A DNA stretch of 64,000 bases from Trichodesmium sp050015995 (GCF_050015995.1 NZ_JBNHEP010000091.1:1-64000); one strand, 5' to 3'. Shown: positions 8,321-16,938, counted from the first letter of the stretch. Numbers and translations: made by a program. The notes: generated by a model from the sequence alone, not told the origin.

Positions 8321-9413
8321 TTGCAGCATTAACATCTCTATCTGCTTCATAGCCACAGTGAGGACAAACATGGGTTCTCACAGATAGAGACTTTTTGACA
8401 ACTTCCCCACAGTTAGAGCAATTTTGGCTTGTATAGTTAGGTGGTACTGCTACTGTTACTTTTCCATACTTTGCACCAAAATATTCTAACCAACCACGAA
8501 AAGTTGACCATGCAACATCACTAATTGATTTAGCTAGCCTTCGATTTCTTACCATGCCTTTCACATTCAAGTCTTCGTATGCCACCAAATCTTTAGAATG
8601 GATTACGCAATATGCAACTCTCTTTACATATTCTTTACGCTGCCTACTTACTCTCAAATGCTTCCGTGCATATCTATTTCTAGCTTTATAGTAGTTGTTT
8701 GACTGCGGTTTAGCTCCTTTTCTGTACTTCTTAGACTTCTGGTGATTTGCTCTATTCAACTGCTTTTCCGACTTTCTGTAAAATTGAGGATTTTCTATAG
8801 TGTCACCATTACTATCAGCTAAAAAATATTTAATTCCTACATCTAAACCTACTGCTTTTCCTGTTGGTTGAGTTTCAATTTTTAAATCTGTTTGAATAGC
8901 AAATTGGGCATAATAACCATCAGCACGTTTAACTAACCTTACTCGTTTTATTTGGTTCAGTTGATAGTAGTTTAAATCATAAGTACCTTTTAATTTCAAA
9001 GTGCCTATATTTTTCTTGTCTGAAAAAATAATTGCTTTTCTGTTTGATGACAATTTCCAACCAGAAGTTTTATACTCTACAGAACGGCAATGCTTTTTAA
9101 ACTTAGGATAACCCTTCTTTCCCTTAACCTGTTTTTTGCAGTTATCATAAAATCTAGATATTGCAGACCAAGCTCTTTCCGCAGCCGATTGTCGAGCCAT
9201 TGAATTGAGTTCGTTAGCAAATTTAAACTCCTTAGCTAACACTTTGCAATATTTATTAAGGTCATATTTACTCACGCCTCTATTGTCCATCCAATATCTT
9301 AAACATTTATTTTGGACGAATTGAGATGTTTTAATGGCCTCATCTATTGATTGATATTGCTCAGGTTTAGCTTTAATTTTAAACTCGTAAATTATCACTT
9401 TGGCTCGACCCAC
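8184..9413 (-). CDS. tnpB: TnpB RNA-guided endonuclease (IS605 OrfB)
   Basis: This 409-aa protein has the N-terminal helix-turn-helix/WED-like part of OrfB_IS605 proteins and a complete RuvC-like nuclease. The Asp is in GLDVGIKYFLAD (about residue 192), the Glu in LVAYEDLNVKGM (about 278) and the last Asp in EADRDVNAARN (about 359). The zinc ribbon is CSNCG...CPHCG. All three catalytic acids are intact, so it should be active. TnpB cuts DNA next to a transposon-associated motif under RNA guidance and helps keep the element in place. The start MGRAKVIIYEFKIKAKPEQ is as expected for the family. There is no TnpA neighbour. The 3' end overlaps the predicted guide RNA. Confidence 0.92.
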   Translation of the reverse strand: MGRAKVIIYEFKIKAKPEQYQSIDEAIKTSQFVQNKCLRYWMDNRGVSKYDLNKYCKVLAKEFKFANELNSMARQSAAERAWSAISRFYDNCKKQVKGKKGYPKFKKHCRSVEYKTSGWKLSSNRKAIIFSDKKNIGTLKLKGTYDLNYYQLNQIKRVRLVKRADGYYAQFAIQTDLKIETQPTGKAVGLDVGIKYFLADSNGDTIENPQFYRKSEKQLNRANHQKSKKYRKGAKPQSNNYYKARNRYARKHLRVSRQRKEYVKRVAYCVIHSKDLVAYEDLNVKGMVRNRRLAKSISDVAWSTFRGWLEYFGAKYGKVTVAVPPNYTSQNCSNCGEVVKKSLSVRTHVCPHCGYEADRDVNAARNILQKALCTVGHTETYAWGDSPYGLVGDILLGDGESLSQESPYL

Positions 9414-9659
9414 CTTTTGATCTTGATGCTATATTTTATAGCATAACCAGGTGAGAAAATGTCAAGGGAAAATTAGATTTTTCTACAGGCGACTGAAGTC
9501 GCCCGGAGAGCTTTTCATCCATGCGCTGAAGCGACATGGTTTTCAAGCTCTCAAATTCGCCCGATAAATTATTTGATTTGGCCTTACTTCTTGATTAACC
9601 TAATATTTTCTGGCTTTTATTTCTGTACAGACTTAGTCCCCATTTAATTGATATAAATC

Positions 9660-9770
9660 CTAATCTCTAGCTAAAAGCCTTACATATTGTTCCCCTAATT
9701 TATTGCCATAATCATGGCAAATTCTTACATATCGTCTGTGCTTGGTTTCCAAGTCCCTACGATTATATTT
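9660..9770 (-). pseudogene. Possible 3' remnant of an unrecognised gene
   Basis: The minus strand has a protein-like stretch without an ATG: NRRDLETKHRRYVRIC, then HDYGNKLGEQYVRLLARD and a stop at 9660-9662. A stop codon lies a short way upstream in the same frame. The charged, helical composition looks more like real protein than chance, but I cannot name the family. It may be a deletion remnant. Confidence 0.25.
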
Positions 9771-9796
9771 TAAAAAAGCAAAAAATCAGAAATTCT

Positions 9797-11101
9797 ATGA
9801 ATAATAATTCTAACTCCTCTCCAGCTAATAATCCTAATTCCAGCCCTATATTAGAAAGTCCAAATGGTACCCAGGAAGCAATTACTCCTGTAAAAACAGC
9901 AATAGAGCAGGTAAATTTCATTGACAATGAAATAGAACAAATGCTTCCCGCATCTGCCACACACAATAGTTTAGTGGACAATCAAAAGGATAGAGGGCCA
10001 AAAAATAGATTAGCATCCATTATCACTCTGACGGCGATCGCAACAATGATTCTGGGGTTAGCTATAGATAATGTGCTGCTTGGTTATACCAGTGCCGTGG
10101 TGGCAATGGCAGCTTCAGTACGAATGATTTGGCCTAGTTGGGGTAAAGTCTGGAAAACTTTGATTCCTCCAGTTTGGCGGAACCTAATCATTGCCTGCTT
10201 TGGTATCCTGGCAGCTATTGTCGGTTTGCTGATGTTAAGTGGGGCAAACCAAGAACCTGGTAGTCGGAATATCCAGATTAACTGGGATGCCATTGGAGCG
10301 GTGGGGGAACTTATTGGTGCGTTGGGTCAAATTTTAATTGCAATTATTGCTGTATATGTAGCTTGGCGACAATACGTTATTTCTAAAGATTTGACAATTC
10401 AACAAAACCGCATTACTCAACAACAAACTATTGATGCTTACTTTCAAGGAGTTTCCGATCTAGCAATGGATGAAAAAGGTTTCTTGGAAGATTGGCCACA
10501 AGAGCGGGCGATCGCTGAAGGTCGTACAGCAGCTATTATTAAAAGTGTAGATGGAGAAGGTAAAGCAAAAATTCTCAGATTTTTATCTCAGTCTAGACTT
10601 GTGACACCCATTAAGCGCGATCGACTGCTAGGTCGTCCGATATTTGATGGTCAAGGTGGTTATGCAGAAGATAGAGAACATGGTATTCGTGTTATTGATT
10701 TAGGAGTAATGTTAGCAGGTGCTGACCTGACAAAAACAGATTTACGGTGGACAGAATTAAGTGATGCTAATCTGGTAAAAGCTAATCTTGACGGTTGCGA
10801 TCTGGTAAAAGCGAATTTCTCTCGTACCATTTTGTATGAAGCAAGTTTGGTAGGTGCTGACTTGAGGGGAGCAAGATTTTTCTATGGGACTGCTGAAAAT
10901 GCTACTCCCCGAAGTCGTACTCATGTACCTAACTACCAGACTGGTGGTTGCACTGGTGCAGTGGTAGAAAATGTTGACTTTACAGGAGTCAAGCGGTTGT
11001 CTGATGAACAACTTTATTATTGTTGTGCTTGGTCTGGGGAAAAAAGTAGAAAAACTATACCCGGTGGTTGTGAAGGTATTCCAAATAAATTAGGACGTTA
11101 A
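9797..11101 (+). CDS. Pentapeptide-repeat protein with membrane helices
   Basis: This 434-aa protein has a low-complexity Asn/Ser N-terminus, then three or so hydrophobic segments (about residues 74-105, 125-150 and 170-195, the last ending GQILIAIIAVYVAWRQYV). A cytoplasmic region has QQNRITQQQTIDAYFQGVSD. A run of pentapeptide repeats A(D/N)Lxx follows at about residues 308-360: ADLTKTDLRWTELSDANL, VKANLDGCDLVKANF and ASLVGADLRGARF. Such repeats fold as a right-handed beta helix; membrane-tethered versions are common in cyanobacteria and mostly uncharacterised. The C-terminal ~70 residues, with several Cys, are not repeat. It stands alone, with no strong ribosome binding site. Confidence 0.75.
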   Translation: MNNNSNSSPANNPNSSPILESPNGTQEAITPVKTAIEQVNFIDNEIEQMLPASATHNSLVDNQKDRGPKNRLASIITLTAIATMILGLAIDNVLLGYTSAVVAMAASVRMIWPSWGKVWKTLIPPVWRNLIIACFGILAAIVGLLMLSGANQEPGSRNIQINWDAIGAVGELIGALGQILIAIIAVYVAWRQYVISKDLTIQQNRITQQQTIDAYFQGVSDLAMDEKGFLEDWPQERAIAEGRTAAIIKSVDGEGKAKILRFLSQSRLVTPIKRDRLLGRPIFDGQGGYAEDREHGIRVIDLGVMLAGADLTKTDLRWTELSDANLVKANLDGCDLVKANFSRTILYEASLVGADLRGARFFYGTAENATPRSRTHVPNYQTGGCTGAVVENVDFTGVKRLSDEQLYYCCAWSGEKSRKTIPGGCEGIPNKLGR

Positions 11102-11140
11102 TGGATAATGGATAATTGATAATGGATAATTGATAACTTT

Positions 11141-11494
11141 TTATTGGTTGTTTGATTTTGCCAATTTGATAATAGTTGTCAAGAGTTTTAAGAGTTCTAT
11201 ACAGTCTTGATTAATTGAGTTAAATCCTCTGAAATCAATATAATTTGCGTATAGGTAATAGCTTTAACCAATACAGAGTTTCATTAGCTTCTTTCAGAGC
11301 AATAGCTATTTTATGTACAAAGTCGTGCCGACTTTCAGAGTGTTCACCTTCGCGCACCAAAGTTCCAATTCCCGTACCAGCAATAACTGCTTTGATAAAA
11401 CATACTCCTGTTTCTCTTGGTTAAGATACTGTAAGAATTTAACAATTCGTAGTGCAAATACAAATGTTTTTTCTTTAACTACATTATTTTTCAT
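11141..11494 (-). pseudogene. Four-helix-bundle protein, broken by frameshifts
   Basis: Three minus-strand segments together give a recognisable four-helix-bundle protein of the 23S-rRNA-IVP type. Segment 1, in frame from 11494, has KNNVVKEKTFVFALRIVK and EYVLSKQLL. Segment 2, in another frame from about 11380, has GTGIGTLVREGEHSESR and AIALKEANETLYWLK. Segment 3, back in the first frame, has SINQDCIELLKLL and ends at the stop 11141-11143. Frameshifts near 11380 and near 11245 break it. These proteins are about 115-120 aa, which fits. They are widespread in cyanobacteria and of uncertain function. The assembled order leaves little doubt about the family. Confidence 0.75.
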
Positions 11495-11513
11495 AATTAT
11501 CAATTATCAATTA

Positions 11514-12158
11514 TCAATTAACTTCAGCTCCAATTTCCCAAGCTGCTTGAAAGAAATCTCTTTCGCAGAGCATAGCATAACAATAAATTGATTCTGCTTC
11601 TTGAATATTGTCTGCGTAACTGTCTATCACTTTCTCTAGCTTTTGCGCTAAGTGTTCAAATTCCTGACTGCTGTAAGTAAAAATCCAATCATAATATTGA
11701 TGCTCTGGAATTTTCGGTGTAGCTAACTGCTGCCCCAAGAAAGCATACAGTCGCATACAAGGAGTCATTGCTGTAGCGATCGCCCCAATATTATTACCCC
11801 AAGCAGTCGCTAATAAAAAATCTGTGTAACGCCGTGTGGCAAATCCTGGGGTAACATTTTCTAAATTTACTCCCCATTTAGCAGCATAACTTTGATGCAA
11901 TTCTAATTCTTCTTTCACTCCACCCGCGAGAGTATGAAACAATTCAAATGTTTTCCAATCAGCAGATTTCGCAGCAGCAATACTATAAGCACCGGCAAAC
12001 GCTCTCAGGAAAAAAGCATCTTGCCCTACATAATAGGCAAAACTTTTCTGAGACAGTGTACCGTCAGCAATTCCTTGTACAAAAGGGTGAGATAAACAAG
12101 TTGTTGCTAACTGTTGATTAGTTTTCCAGAGATTGTTTGATATCATAATATTTTTCAT
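11514..12158 (-). CDS. tenA: TenA/thiaminase II-like protein
   Basis: The protein has the all-helical TenA fold. Residues expected in the active site are present: the Asp in YVGQDAFFLRAFA, the Cys and Tyr four apart in TPCMRLYAFLGQ, and the late Glu in LCERDFFQAAWE. TenA enzymes hydrolyse aminopyrimidine thiamine breakdown products for salvage; some members of the fold act elsewhere, so the exact substrate is not certain. A longer frame up to 12203 exists, but its first 15 residues translate an intergenic palindrome, so the ATG at 12158 (MKNIMISNNLWKTNQ) is preferred; this gives 214 aa. No other thiamine gene or THI riboswitch is seen nearby. Confidence 0.8.
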   Translation of the reverse strand: MKNIMISNNLWKTNQQLATTCLSHPFVQGIADGTLSQKSFAYYVGQDAFFLRAFAGAYSIAAAKSADWKTFELFHTLAGGVKEELELHQSYAAKWGVNLENVTPGFATRRYTDFLLATAWGNNIGAIATAMTPCMRLYAFLGQQLATPKIPEHQYYDWIFTYSSQEFEHLAQKLEKVIDSYADNIQEAESIYCYAMLCERDFFQAAWEIGAEVN

Positions 12159-12171
12159 GGTAGACAACAGA

Positions 12172-12340
12172 TGTAGGTTGGGTTGAGGAACGAAACCCAA
12201 CATATCTAGGTCGTTCTATAGATATAGTAGTCGCCATTACTGGGGCGGACATTCTTAAATTCTGAAATATAGTCACAGCAATAATTTAACTTCTGACTTC
12301 AACTATATCTGTTGGGTTGCGCTGGCGCTTAACCCAACCT
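12172..12340. repeat. Two GGTTGGGTT...AACCCAACC palindromic repeats flanking a short intergenic region
   Basis: Palindrome 1 (about 12172-12202) has GGTTGGGTT, then AACCCAACA. Palindrome 2 (12311-12340) has GTTGGGTT-GCGCTGGCGCTT-AACCCAACCT. These are a common cyanobacterial intergenic repeat type. Both produce false N-terminal extensions for the adjacent genes (tenA and the GT2 gene). Between them, 12220-12257 is an inverted copy of the motif at 8077-8113. Confidence 0.65.
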
Positions 12341-12373
12341 ACAACCTACAATATTATAATTAATCATTCCCAA

Positions 12374-13312
12374 ATGAAATATTCTTTAATAATTCCTATT
12401 TATAATGAGGAGAAAAATCTCCCAGAATTATATCGGCGCATCAGTACAATAATGAATAGAATGGATGGAGATGTAGAATTAATTTTGATTAATGATGGCA
12501 GTCGCGATCGCTCTCTCCAAATTCTACGAGAATTTCATCAACAAGACTCTCGAATTTGTTATTTAAGTTTTGCTCGTAATTTCGGACATCAAATTGCTGT
12601 TACTGCTGGTTTAAATTTTGCTAGAGGAGAAGTTATTGTAGTTTTAGATGGCGATTTACAAGACCCACCAGAATTAATTCCAGACTTAATTGAAAAGTGG
12701 CGACAGGGTTATCAAGTTGTCTATGCTCAACGCACAAAAAGACATCAAGAAAGTTGGTTAAAAAAGTTGCCTGCTTTTGTTTATTATCGGATTTTAAAAA
12801 ATTTAGCAGATGTAGAAATTCCTATTGATACAGGTGATTTTTGTTTGATGGATAGATGTGTAGTAGATATGTTAAATAAAATGCCAGAAACTAATCGTTA
12901 TATTCGGGGTTTAAGAGCATGGATCGGTTTTCGACAAACAGGAATAAAATTTGAGAGGGAACCTCGTTTTGCTGGAGATATTCAATATACTTTTGCTAAA
13001 TCTTTAGCCTTAGCAATTAATGGTTTAGTCTCTTTTTCTAAAGTACCTTTACGACTGTCTACTTATGTAGGATTATTTGCAGCTTGCGTAGCTTTATTGA
13101 TGGCTTTTTTAGTATTCTATTGGCGGATTTTTTATCCAGATTCACCATTAACAGGTTTAGCAACTATTATGATGGCAATCTTCTTTTTAGGAGCCGTACA
13201 ATTAGTGAGTATTGGAATTTTAGGAGAATATATCGGCAGGATTTATGAAGAAGTAAAAGGTAGACCGCTTTATACTTTATCTGAAGTAGCAGGATTTGGG
13301 GATAGAAATTAA
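12374..13312 (+). CDS. GT2 glycosyltransferase, polyprenyl-phosphate sugar transferase (GtrB/DPM1-like)
   Basis: This 312-aa protein starts MKYSLIIPIYNEEKNLPELY. The GT-A nucleotide-sugar site shows VELILINDGSRDRS, FARNFGHQIAVTAGL and the metal-binding VVLDGDLQDPPELIP. Two membrane helices lie near the C-terminus (about residues 235-260 and 270-295), then IGILGEYIGRIYEEVKGRP, the usual end of the GtrB group. These enzymes move glucose or mannose from a nucleotide sugar onto undecaprenyl or dolichyl phosphate at the inner membrane, feeding GT-C enzymes such as the one proposed at 1531-3693. The upstream extension from 12317 reads through a palindromic repeat, so the ATG at 12374 is preferred. 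Confidence 0.88.
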   Translation: MKYSLIIPIYNEEKNLPELYRRISTIMNRMDGDVELILINDGSRDRSLQILREFHQQDSRICYLSFARNFGHQIAVTAGLNFARGEVIVVLDGDLQDPPELIPDLIEKWRQGYQVVYAQRTKRHQESWLKKLPAFVYYRILKNLADVEIPIDTGDFCLMDRCVVDMLNKMPETNRYIRGLRAWIGFRQTGIKFEREPRFAGDIQYTFAKSLALAINGLVSFSKVPLRLSTYVGLFAACVALLMAFLVFYWRIFYPDSPLTGLATIMMAIFFLGAVQLVSIGILGEYIGRIYEEVKGRPLYTLSEVAGFGDRN

Positions 13313-13444
13313 AACAGTAAGTAATTAGACATCAATTACATAGAAATTTTTTCAAATTTATGTTAGGGAAGTTTCATGGAACTTCCCTACATTATTTTTT
13401 GGATATTTACAATACCAAATAGAAAATTATCCGAGATATTCTAT

Positions 13445-13735
13445 TTGACACTCCACGGACTAAAGTCGCGTGGATTCTTTAGAGGAGCTGTAAATCGGGT
13501 TAAAACCACGATTTCCACATTACTCGAGACAACCACATTGCCAGTACCGTACCGTAGTACGTATACAGCAGCAGTCCACTAGGCGGTGTCAATTGCCACT
13601 ACTCTCTCCGGCTAAAAGGCCATTGAGGCTACTTTTTAAGTTATTAATTGATAATAACACATTTTGTTTGACTACGGGTTAAAACCCGTCGAGTCGCTTC
13701 CATCCACCGCTTAAAAGACGGTGGTTTCCCACTTA
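13445..13735 (-). mobile_element. Gene-less IS605-type derivative (ends only)
   Basis: A right-end hairpin (CCACG/CGTGG, 13453-13473), closed by TTGACACT on the plus strand, matches the right end of the tnpB element. At the other side, CGCTTCCATCCACCGC, a hairpin and GGTGGTTTCCC (about 13695-13730) parallel the CTTTTCATCCATG...CATGGTTTTC of the tnpB element at 9511-9545. The ~290 bp between and including these ends carry no supported gene. It is probably an internally deleted, non-autonomous copy. Confidence 0.6.
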
Positions 13736-13850
13736 CCGAATTTTTATGATGAATTCTACCTTTCGTCCTAACTTTTTGGTCACTCAAGCTTAAAAATTTG
13801 CACTCTTTTCGCTCCAAAAATGCTAAAACCTCTATATATCAGTATATTGA

Positions 13851-14052
13851 CCGAAAAATTTTGGGTATGCGCCTCCCCTTGGATAGGGGATAATAAGCGG
13901 TCGTTTGCGGAGCAGTCCGTTAGGATGGGATGGCGAGGTCTCCTCGCCATATCCAATCGACCAAGAGAATAAAAATTTTCATGATTAGTCAATCCTATCC
14001 GTTTTCAAGGAGGGGTAATTATTAATTATTCATTATTAATTATTAATTATTG
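13851..14052. repeat. Dispersed palindrome-rich repeat, copy 3, with nested insert
   Basis: It matches 20-150 on both sides of a 72-bp insert: CCTCCCCTTGGATAGGGGAT to the left, AAAAATTTTCATGATTAGTC to the right, and the ATTATTAATTATT tail. Apart from that insert the sequence is almost unchanged, so the insertion looks recent. The 13313-14205 intergenic region otherwise holds the IS605-type derivative and no supported gene. Confidence 0.7.
13897..13968. repeat. Nested 72-bp element with GCGGT...ACCAAGAGA ends, copy 2
   Basis: It starts GCGGTCGTTTGCGGAGCAG and ends CCAATCGACCAAGAGA. It contains the palindrome GGCGAGGTCTCCTCGCC. Comparison with copy 1 of the host repeat at 20-150 gives its borders directly: TAATAA to the left and ATAAAAATTTTC to the right. 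No clear target-site duplication longer than one or two bases is visible. Confidence 0.7.
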
Positions 14053-14205
14053 AACAGCCCTACTTGATGAATCCCACAGTTTGCGCTCTGCACAACCGAA
14101 AAAAGATGGGCAAATTAGTATTATTAATATTAATAGATATAGCACTACCTCAGAGATTAATTTTAACTTTTAACTTAAGCGTAGGGCTATATTTGCCCAT
14201 CCTAC

Positions 14206-15447
14206 CTACTTGCTCCCCATCGCCATCATCCGATCATAAACATGACGAGACAATTTAGGAAATATTTCTTCATCTTTTGCATAAGCAGCATCTTCTGCAA
14301 AAATTGCCAAAATATAAATAGCTTTATCATCCAAAGTTCTGACAAACGCCACATCCATACGATGTTTAGTAGTAAAACCAACTTTAGAACCGAAATAAAT
14401 ATTAGCAGGTAGAGATTCACCAAGAAAACCTTTAACTCCATTGTAGGGATCATTTTGCCATGCTTCCGGTCTTAAATCTCTAGTTAACAAATAAGCCATT
14501 CTCGTACTATACTTGCGTGAAACTGCCTGCCTGGTGTATATTTCATACATTAATCTGGTAACATGATCAGTTGAAATCAAATTGCGCAGAAACTTACCAT
14601 CTTCCTTCCGTAGTTGGCGATCGCGACCTACAGGACCTGTTTGACTAGGAGAATATCTAGGATAATTTTTTGTACTAACTATTAAACGTTGATAACCTGC
14701 TTTTTGAAAAAATTCGTTGACTGATTTTCTTTTTTCTAACCAAGTATTTAAATTTTCTTCTTCCAATTTAACCCCTGATTTAGTATCAGTAATTGCATCC
14801 AAAATTTTACTAGCAGAATCATTATGAGATTTCTGCATCATTAATCTTAAGTCTTGATGAAACTTAGATTCATCATCAATTAAACCTTCTTCAACTGCCC
14901 CATAAAATGCAGCCATCCAAAATAATTTAGATACACTAGCAGGATATCTCAAAACTTGACTTTGATATCCAGCAAATGTGTGAATATCTTGGTTACTAAC
15001 GTCTATTAAACTAATAGATAAAGGTTCTGTAGGTAGCCCTTTTTCTTGAGCAATATTAACCAACTCATCAACTATTTCTTGTAATTGTGGGCTATAACGT
15101 TGGTATGGTTGTCTACGAACATTATAGGCAAATCCTAAATTTTCTGGAGTTGGTTCCGGAGCAGGGGGTACATAGGGTGGTACGAGGGTGGGTGATACAG
15201 AAGATTCAGGAATAGTTAGAGGTGTTTCTGAAGCTGGGCGACCCCTAAAGGGTAGGGTAATAACCCAACTTACTGTCATTAATACAGCAACTACAATTAG
15301 TATATTTTTATATTTTAACTGTGATAATATTACTTTTAGATTTTTGGTTTTAACTCGCCGACGGACTTTAACTGGCCGTTGCTTGACTGCCCGATATGGT
15401 GGACGAACTCGACGAAATGTCTGGGGTGGTAGCTTTTCTGCGTGCAT
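14206..15447 (-). CDS. Membrane-anchored serine hydrolase of the beta-lactamase / DD-peptidase fold
   Basis: This 413-aa protein has a very basic cytoplasmic N-terminus (RRVRPPYRAVKQRPVKVRRR), one membrane helix at about residues 48-66, a Pro-rich linker (VPPYVPPAPEPTPE) and then a periplasmic class-A beta-lactamase-like domain. The active-site SxxK is in YPASVSKLFW, the second motif is SHN in KSHNDSASK, and the third is the KTG-like KVG in YFGSKVGFTTKH. The domain could hydrolyse beta-lactams or act on peptidoglycan peptides; the substituted third motif makes true beta-lactamase activity uncertain. A single-copy cell-wall role is inference. The ATG start is supported by the fully basic leader typical of such proteins. 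Confidence 0.75.
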   Translation of the reverse strand: MHAEKLPPQTFRRVRPPYRAVKQRPVKVRRRVKTKNLKVILSQLKYKNILIVVAVLMTVSWVITLPFRGRPASETPLTIPESSVSPTLVPPYVPPAPEPTPENLGFAYNVRRQPYQRYSPQLQEIVDELVNIAQEKGLPTEPLSISLIDVSNQDIHTFAGYQSQVLRYPASVSKLFWMAAFYGAVEEGLIDDESKFHQDLRLMMQKSHNDSASKILDAITDTKSGVKLEEENLNTWLEKRKSVNEFFQKAGYQRLIVSTKNYPRYSPSQTGPVGRDRQLRKEDGKFLRNLISTDHVTRLMYEIYTRQAVSRKYSTRMAYLLTRDLRPEAWQNDPYNGVKGFLGESLPANIYFGSKVGFTTKHRMDVAFVRTLDDKAIYILAIFAEDAAYAKDEEIFPKLSRHVYDRMMAMGSK

Positions 15448-16585
15448 TTGAGTAGTATCTGAAAAATATAAGTAGTAATAATTTTATTGCTTTTGAGGAC
15501 TGTACTATAAATAGTGTTGAATTTTCAACCATTCGATACACAGGTAAACCAATTATTTAAACCAGAGTCAAGACCTAATATATTCTCTTTATTTAATTGA
15601 GTTATATAGCAGTTCTCATATTAATGAGGTACAGTATTTTTTTCTATTCCTTATTCCCTATTCGCTGTTGCCTAAAATCGAAAATTTGTGTATCTCACCA
15701 ATTTTAGAAATGCAATAACTACTTCTTTTTAATACACCAATTCCGAATAAAAGCATCGGTTTATTGGTAATATCCTGAGTTATTTTATAAAAATAAATTT
15801 CAGGTATAAATGATTATGGATTAATATTCTCTCTTTCCAAAATCTTTCATTTCATTATGAAAAAATATTATTAATGGATAATTTGAAATTGAGAATTGAT
15901 AATTAAGAATTAATCAATTCAGCTTTATTGCCTTCTATTTCAAGAGAAAAGAACTTGTGATTTCCCGTTATTCAATCCTCTCAGTTTTAACCAGAGGTAA
16001 TTATCCATTATTCATTATCAATTAATGAACACCCTTTTTTTTGTAGTTTGATATTCTCAGTATATCTGTAATTTTACTTTATTCAAATTCTTAAATAAGA
16101 CTATAATAATACCTAAATTATTCAGCTATAATCATTATTATTTATTGTGGGTATCGTGAATATAAAAATATATAATAATGGTTGTTTTTCTCTACCTTTT
16201 AGTAGGTCAAATTGGTCAATATATTTGGTTAACTGATAAAAATAATTTCTTACTATAATACATTATGCCTATTTGAGTGAGCTAGTGGGACTATTTATAC
16301 AAGAATATTTCTAAAGAGTGCAATTGATTTGGACTTTTCATTAACTAAGACTTGTTGAGAACTATACATTAACAAACCAAAACGAATCGGTGTGAACCAA
16401 AGTGGATCAAAATTTTGAGATCAAATAATTTTCTATCGGGACTCTCTATGGACTAAGAACTCAAATGTCTGTGGAGATATTCTGGCACATCAAGGGAATG
16501 TCAAAAAAACTATATTTTTTTCAAAAATTATCTGCTAGGATAGTAAATATAGAAGCATCAATCATACAAAAAATCAGGAGAAAAA
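15448..16585. other. Long AT-rich intergenic region
   Basis: About 1.1 kb between divergent genes. I see no supported gene, RNA gene or clear terminator. It has short runs such as ATTATCCATTATTCATTATC and AT-rich sequence. Promoters of the flanking genes must lie here, but none stands out. Confidence 0.5.
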
Positions 16586-16921
16586 ATGTCCACAGAAAAA
16601 ATTAAAAGCGTTACTGTTTTGCAGAGCGATGAGGATTTTGGTGGTGTACCAGAAACCCTCTATGGAAGTTCACCTGGCAAGCGGAAAAAGAAAAAGAAAA
16701 AACAGGCAAGAGCTTTGAAGCCATTTGAAAAAATGGTCTTCTCAATGGCCAAAAGATATGACAAGGCTAGTAAAGAGTATCGCGATCGTCACGAAAAATC
16801 CAACCGCAAGAAGAAAAATGGCTGGATTAAAGATTTTTCCAAAAACTATAACAAGGCTGCTAACAAGCTGGGAACAGGTGGTCTAGGACTAGGCATGCCT
16901 GGTATTAAGTTGTTTGAATAA
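16586..16921 (+). CDS. Small Lys-rich protein of unknown function
   Basis: This 111-aa protein is strongly basic. It starts STEKIKSVTVLQSDEDFGG, passes through a GSSPGKRKKKKKKQARALKP stretch, a helical part (FEKMVFSMAKRYDKASKEY, RDRHEKSNRKKKNGWIKDF) and ends GLGLGMPGIKLFE. No signal peptide or membrane helix is seen. The two basic blocks suggest nucleic-acid or polyanion binding, but this is inference. AGGAG lies 6 bases before the ATG and supports the start. A strong hairpin follows at 16939-16991. It lies upstream of two other tiny basic proteins on the same strand, and all three may act together. I vaguely recall DUF-type families of this shape but cannot name one. Confidence 0.65.
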   Translation: MSTEKIKSVTVLQSDEDFGGVPETLYGSSPGKRKKKKKKQARALKPFEKMVFSMAKRYDKASKEYRDRHEKSNRKKKNGWIKDFSKNYNKAANKLGTGGLGLGMPGIKLFE

Positions 16922-16938
16922 ATAATTAAAACTTTATT

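Larger units (their letters stand above)
8169..9560 (-). mobile_element. IS200/IS605-family element carrying only tnpB
   Basis: The element runs on the minus strand. Its right end, at 8169-8197, is a CCCCG/CGGGG hairpin closed by TTGACACT on the plus strand (AGTGTCAA on the element strand). At the left side there is a perfect 8-bp hairpin ATGCTATA-TTT-TATAGCAT at 9426-9444, and an interrupted inverted repeat GAGAGCTT/AAGCTCTC at 9506-9552. No tnpA transposase lies next to it, so movement would need TnpA from elsewhere. The exact left boundary is uncertain. A gene-less relative with similar ends lies at 13445-13735. Confidence 0.7.

Noticed and set aside
12159..12203. Longer N-terminus of the TenA-like protein
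   Set aside because: The extra codons translate an intergenic GGTTGGGTT palindrome, not protein sequence.
13376..13582. 68-codon open frame on the plus strand
   Set aside because: It reads through the right end of the gene-less IS605-type element and has no recognisable content.
13313..14205. tRNA or riboswitch among the hairpins
   Set aside because: The hairpins are explained by the IS605-type ends and the dispersed repeats; no cloverleaf or known riboswitch core was found.
14064..14258. 64-codon open frame overlapping the 3' end of the serine hydrolase gene
   Set aside because: It is antisense to a well-supported gene at its end and otherwise intergenic; no ribosome binding site.
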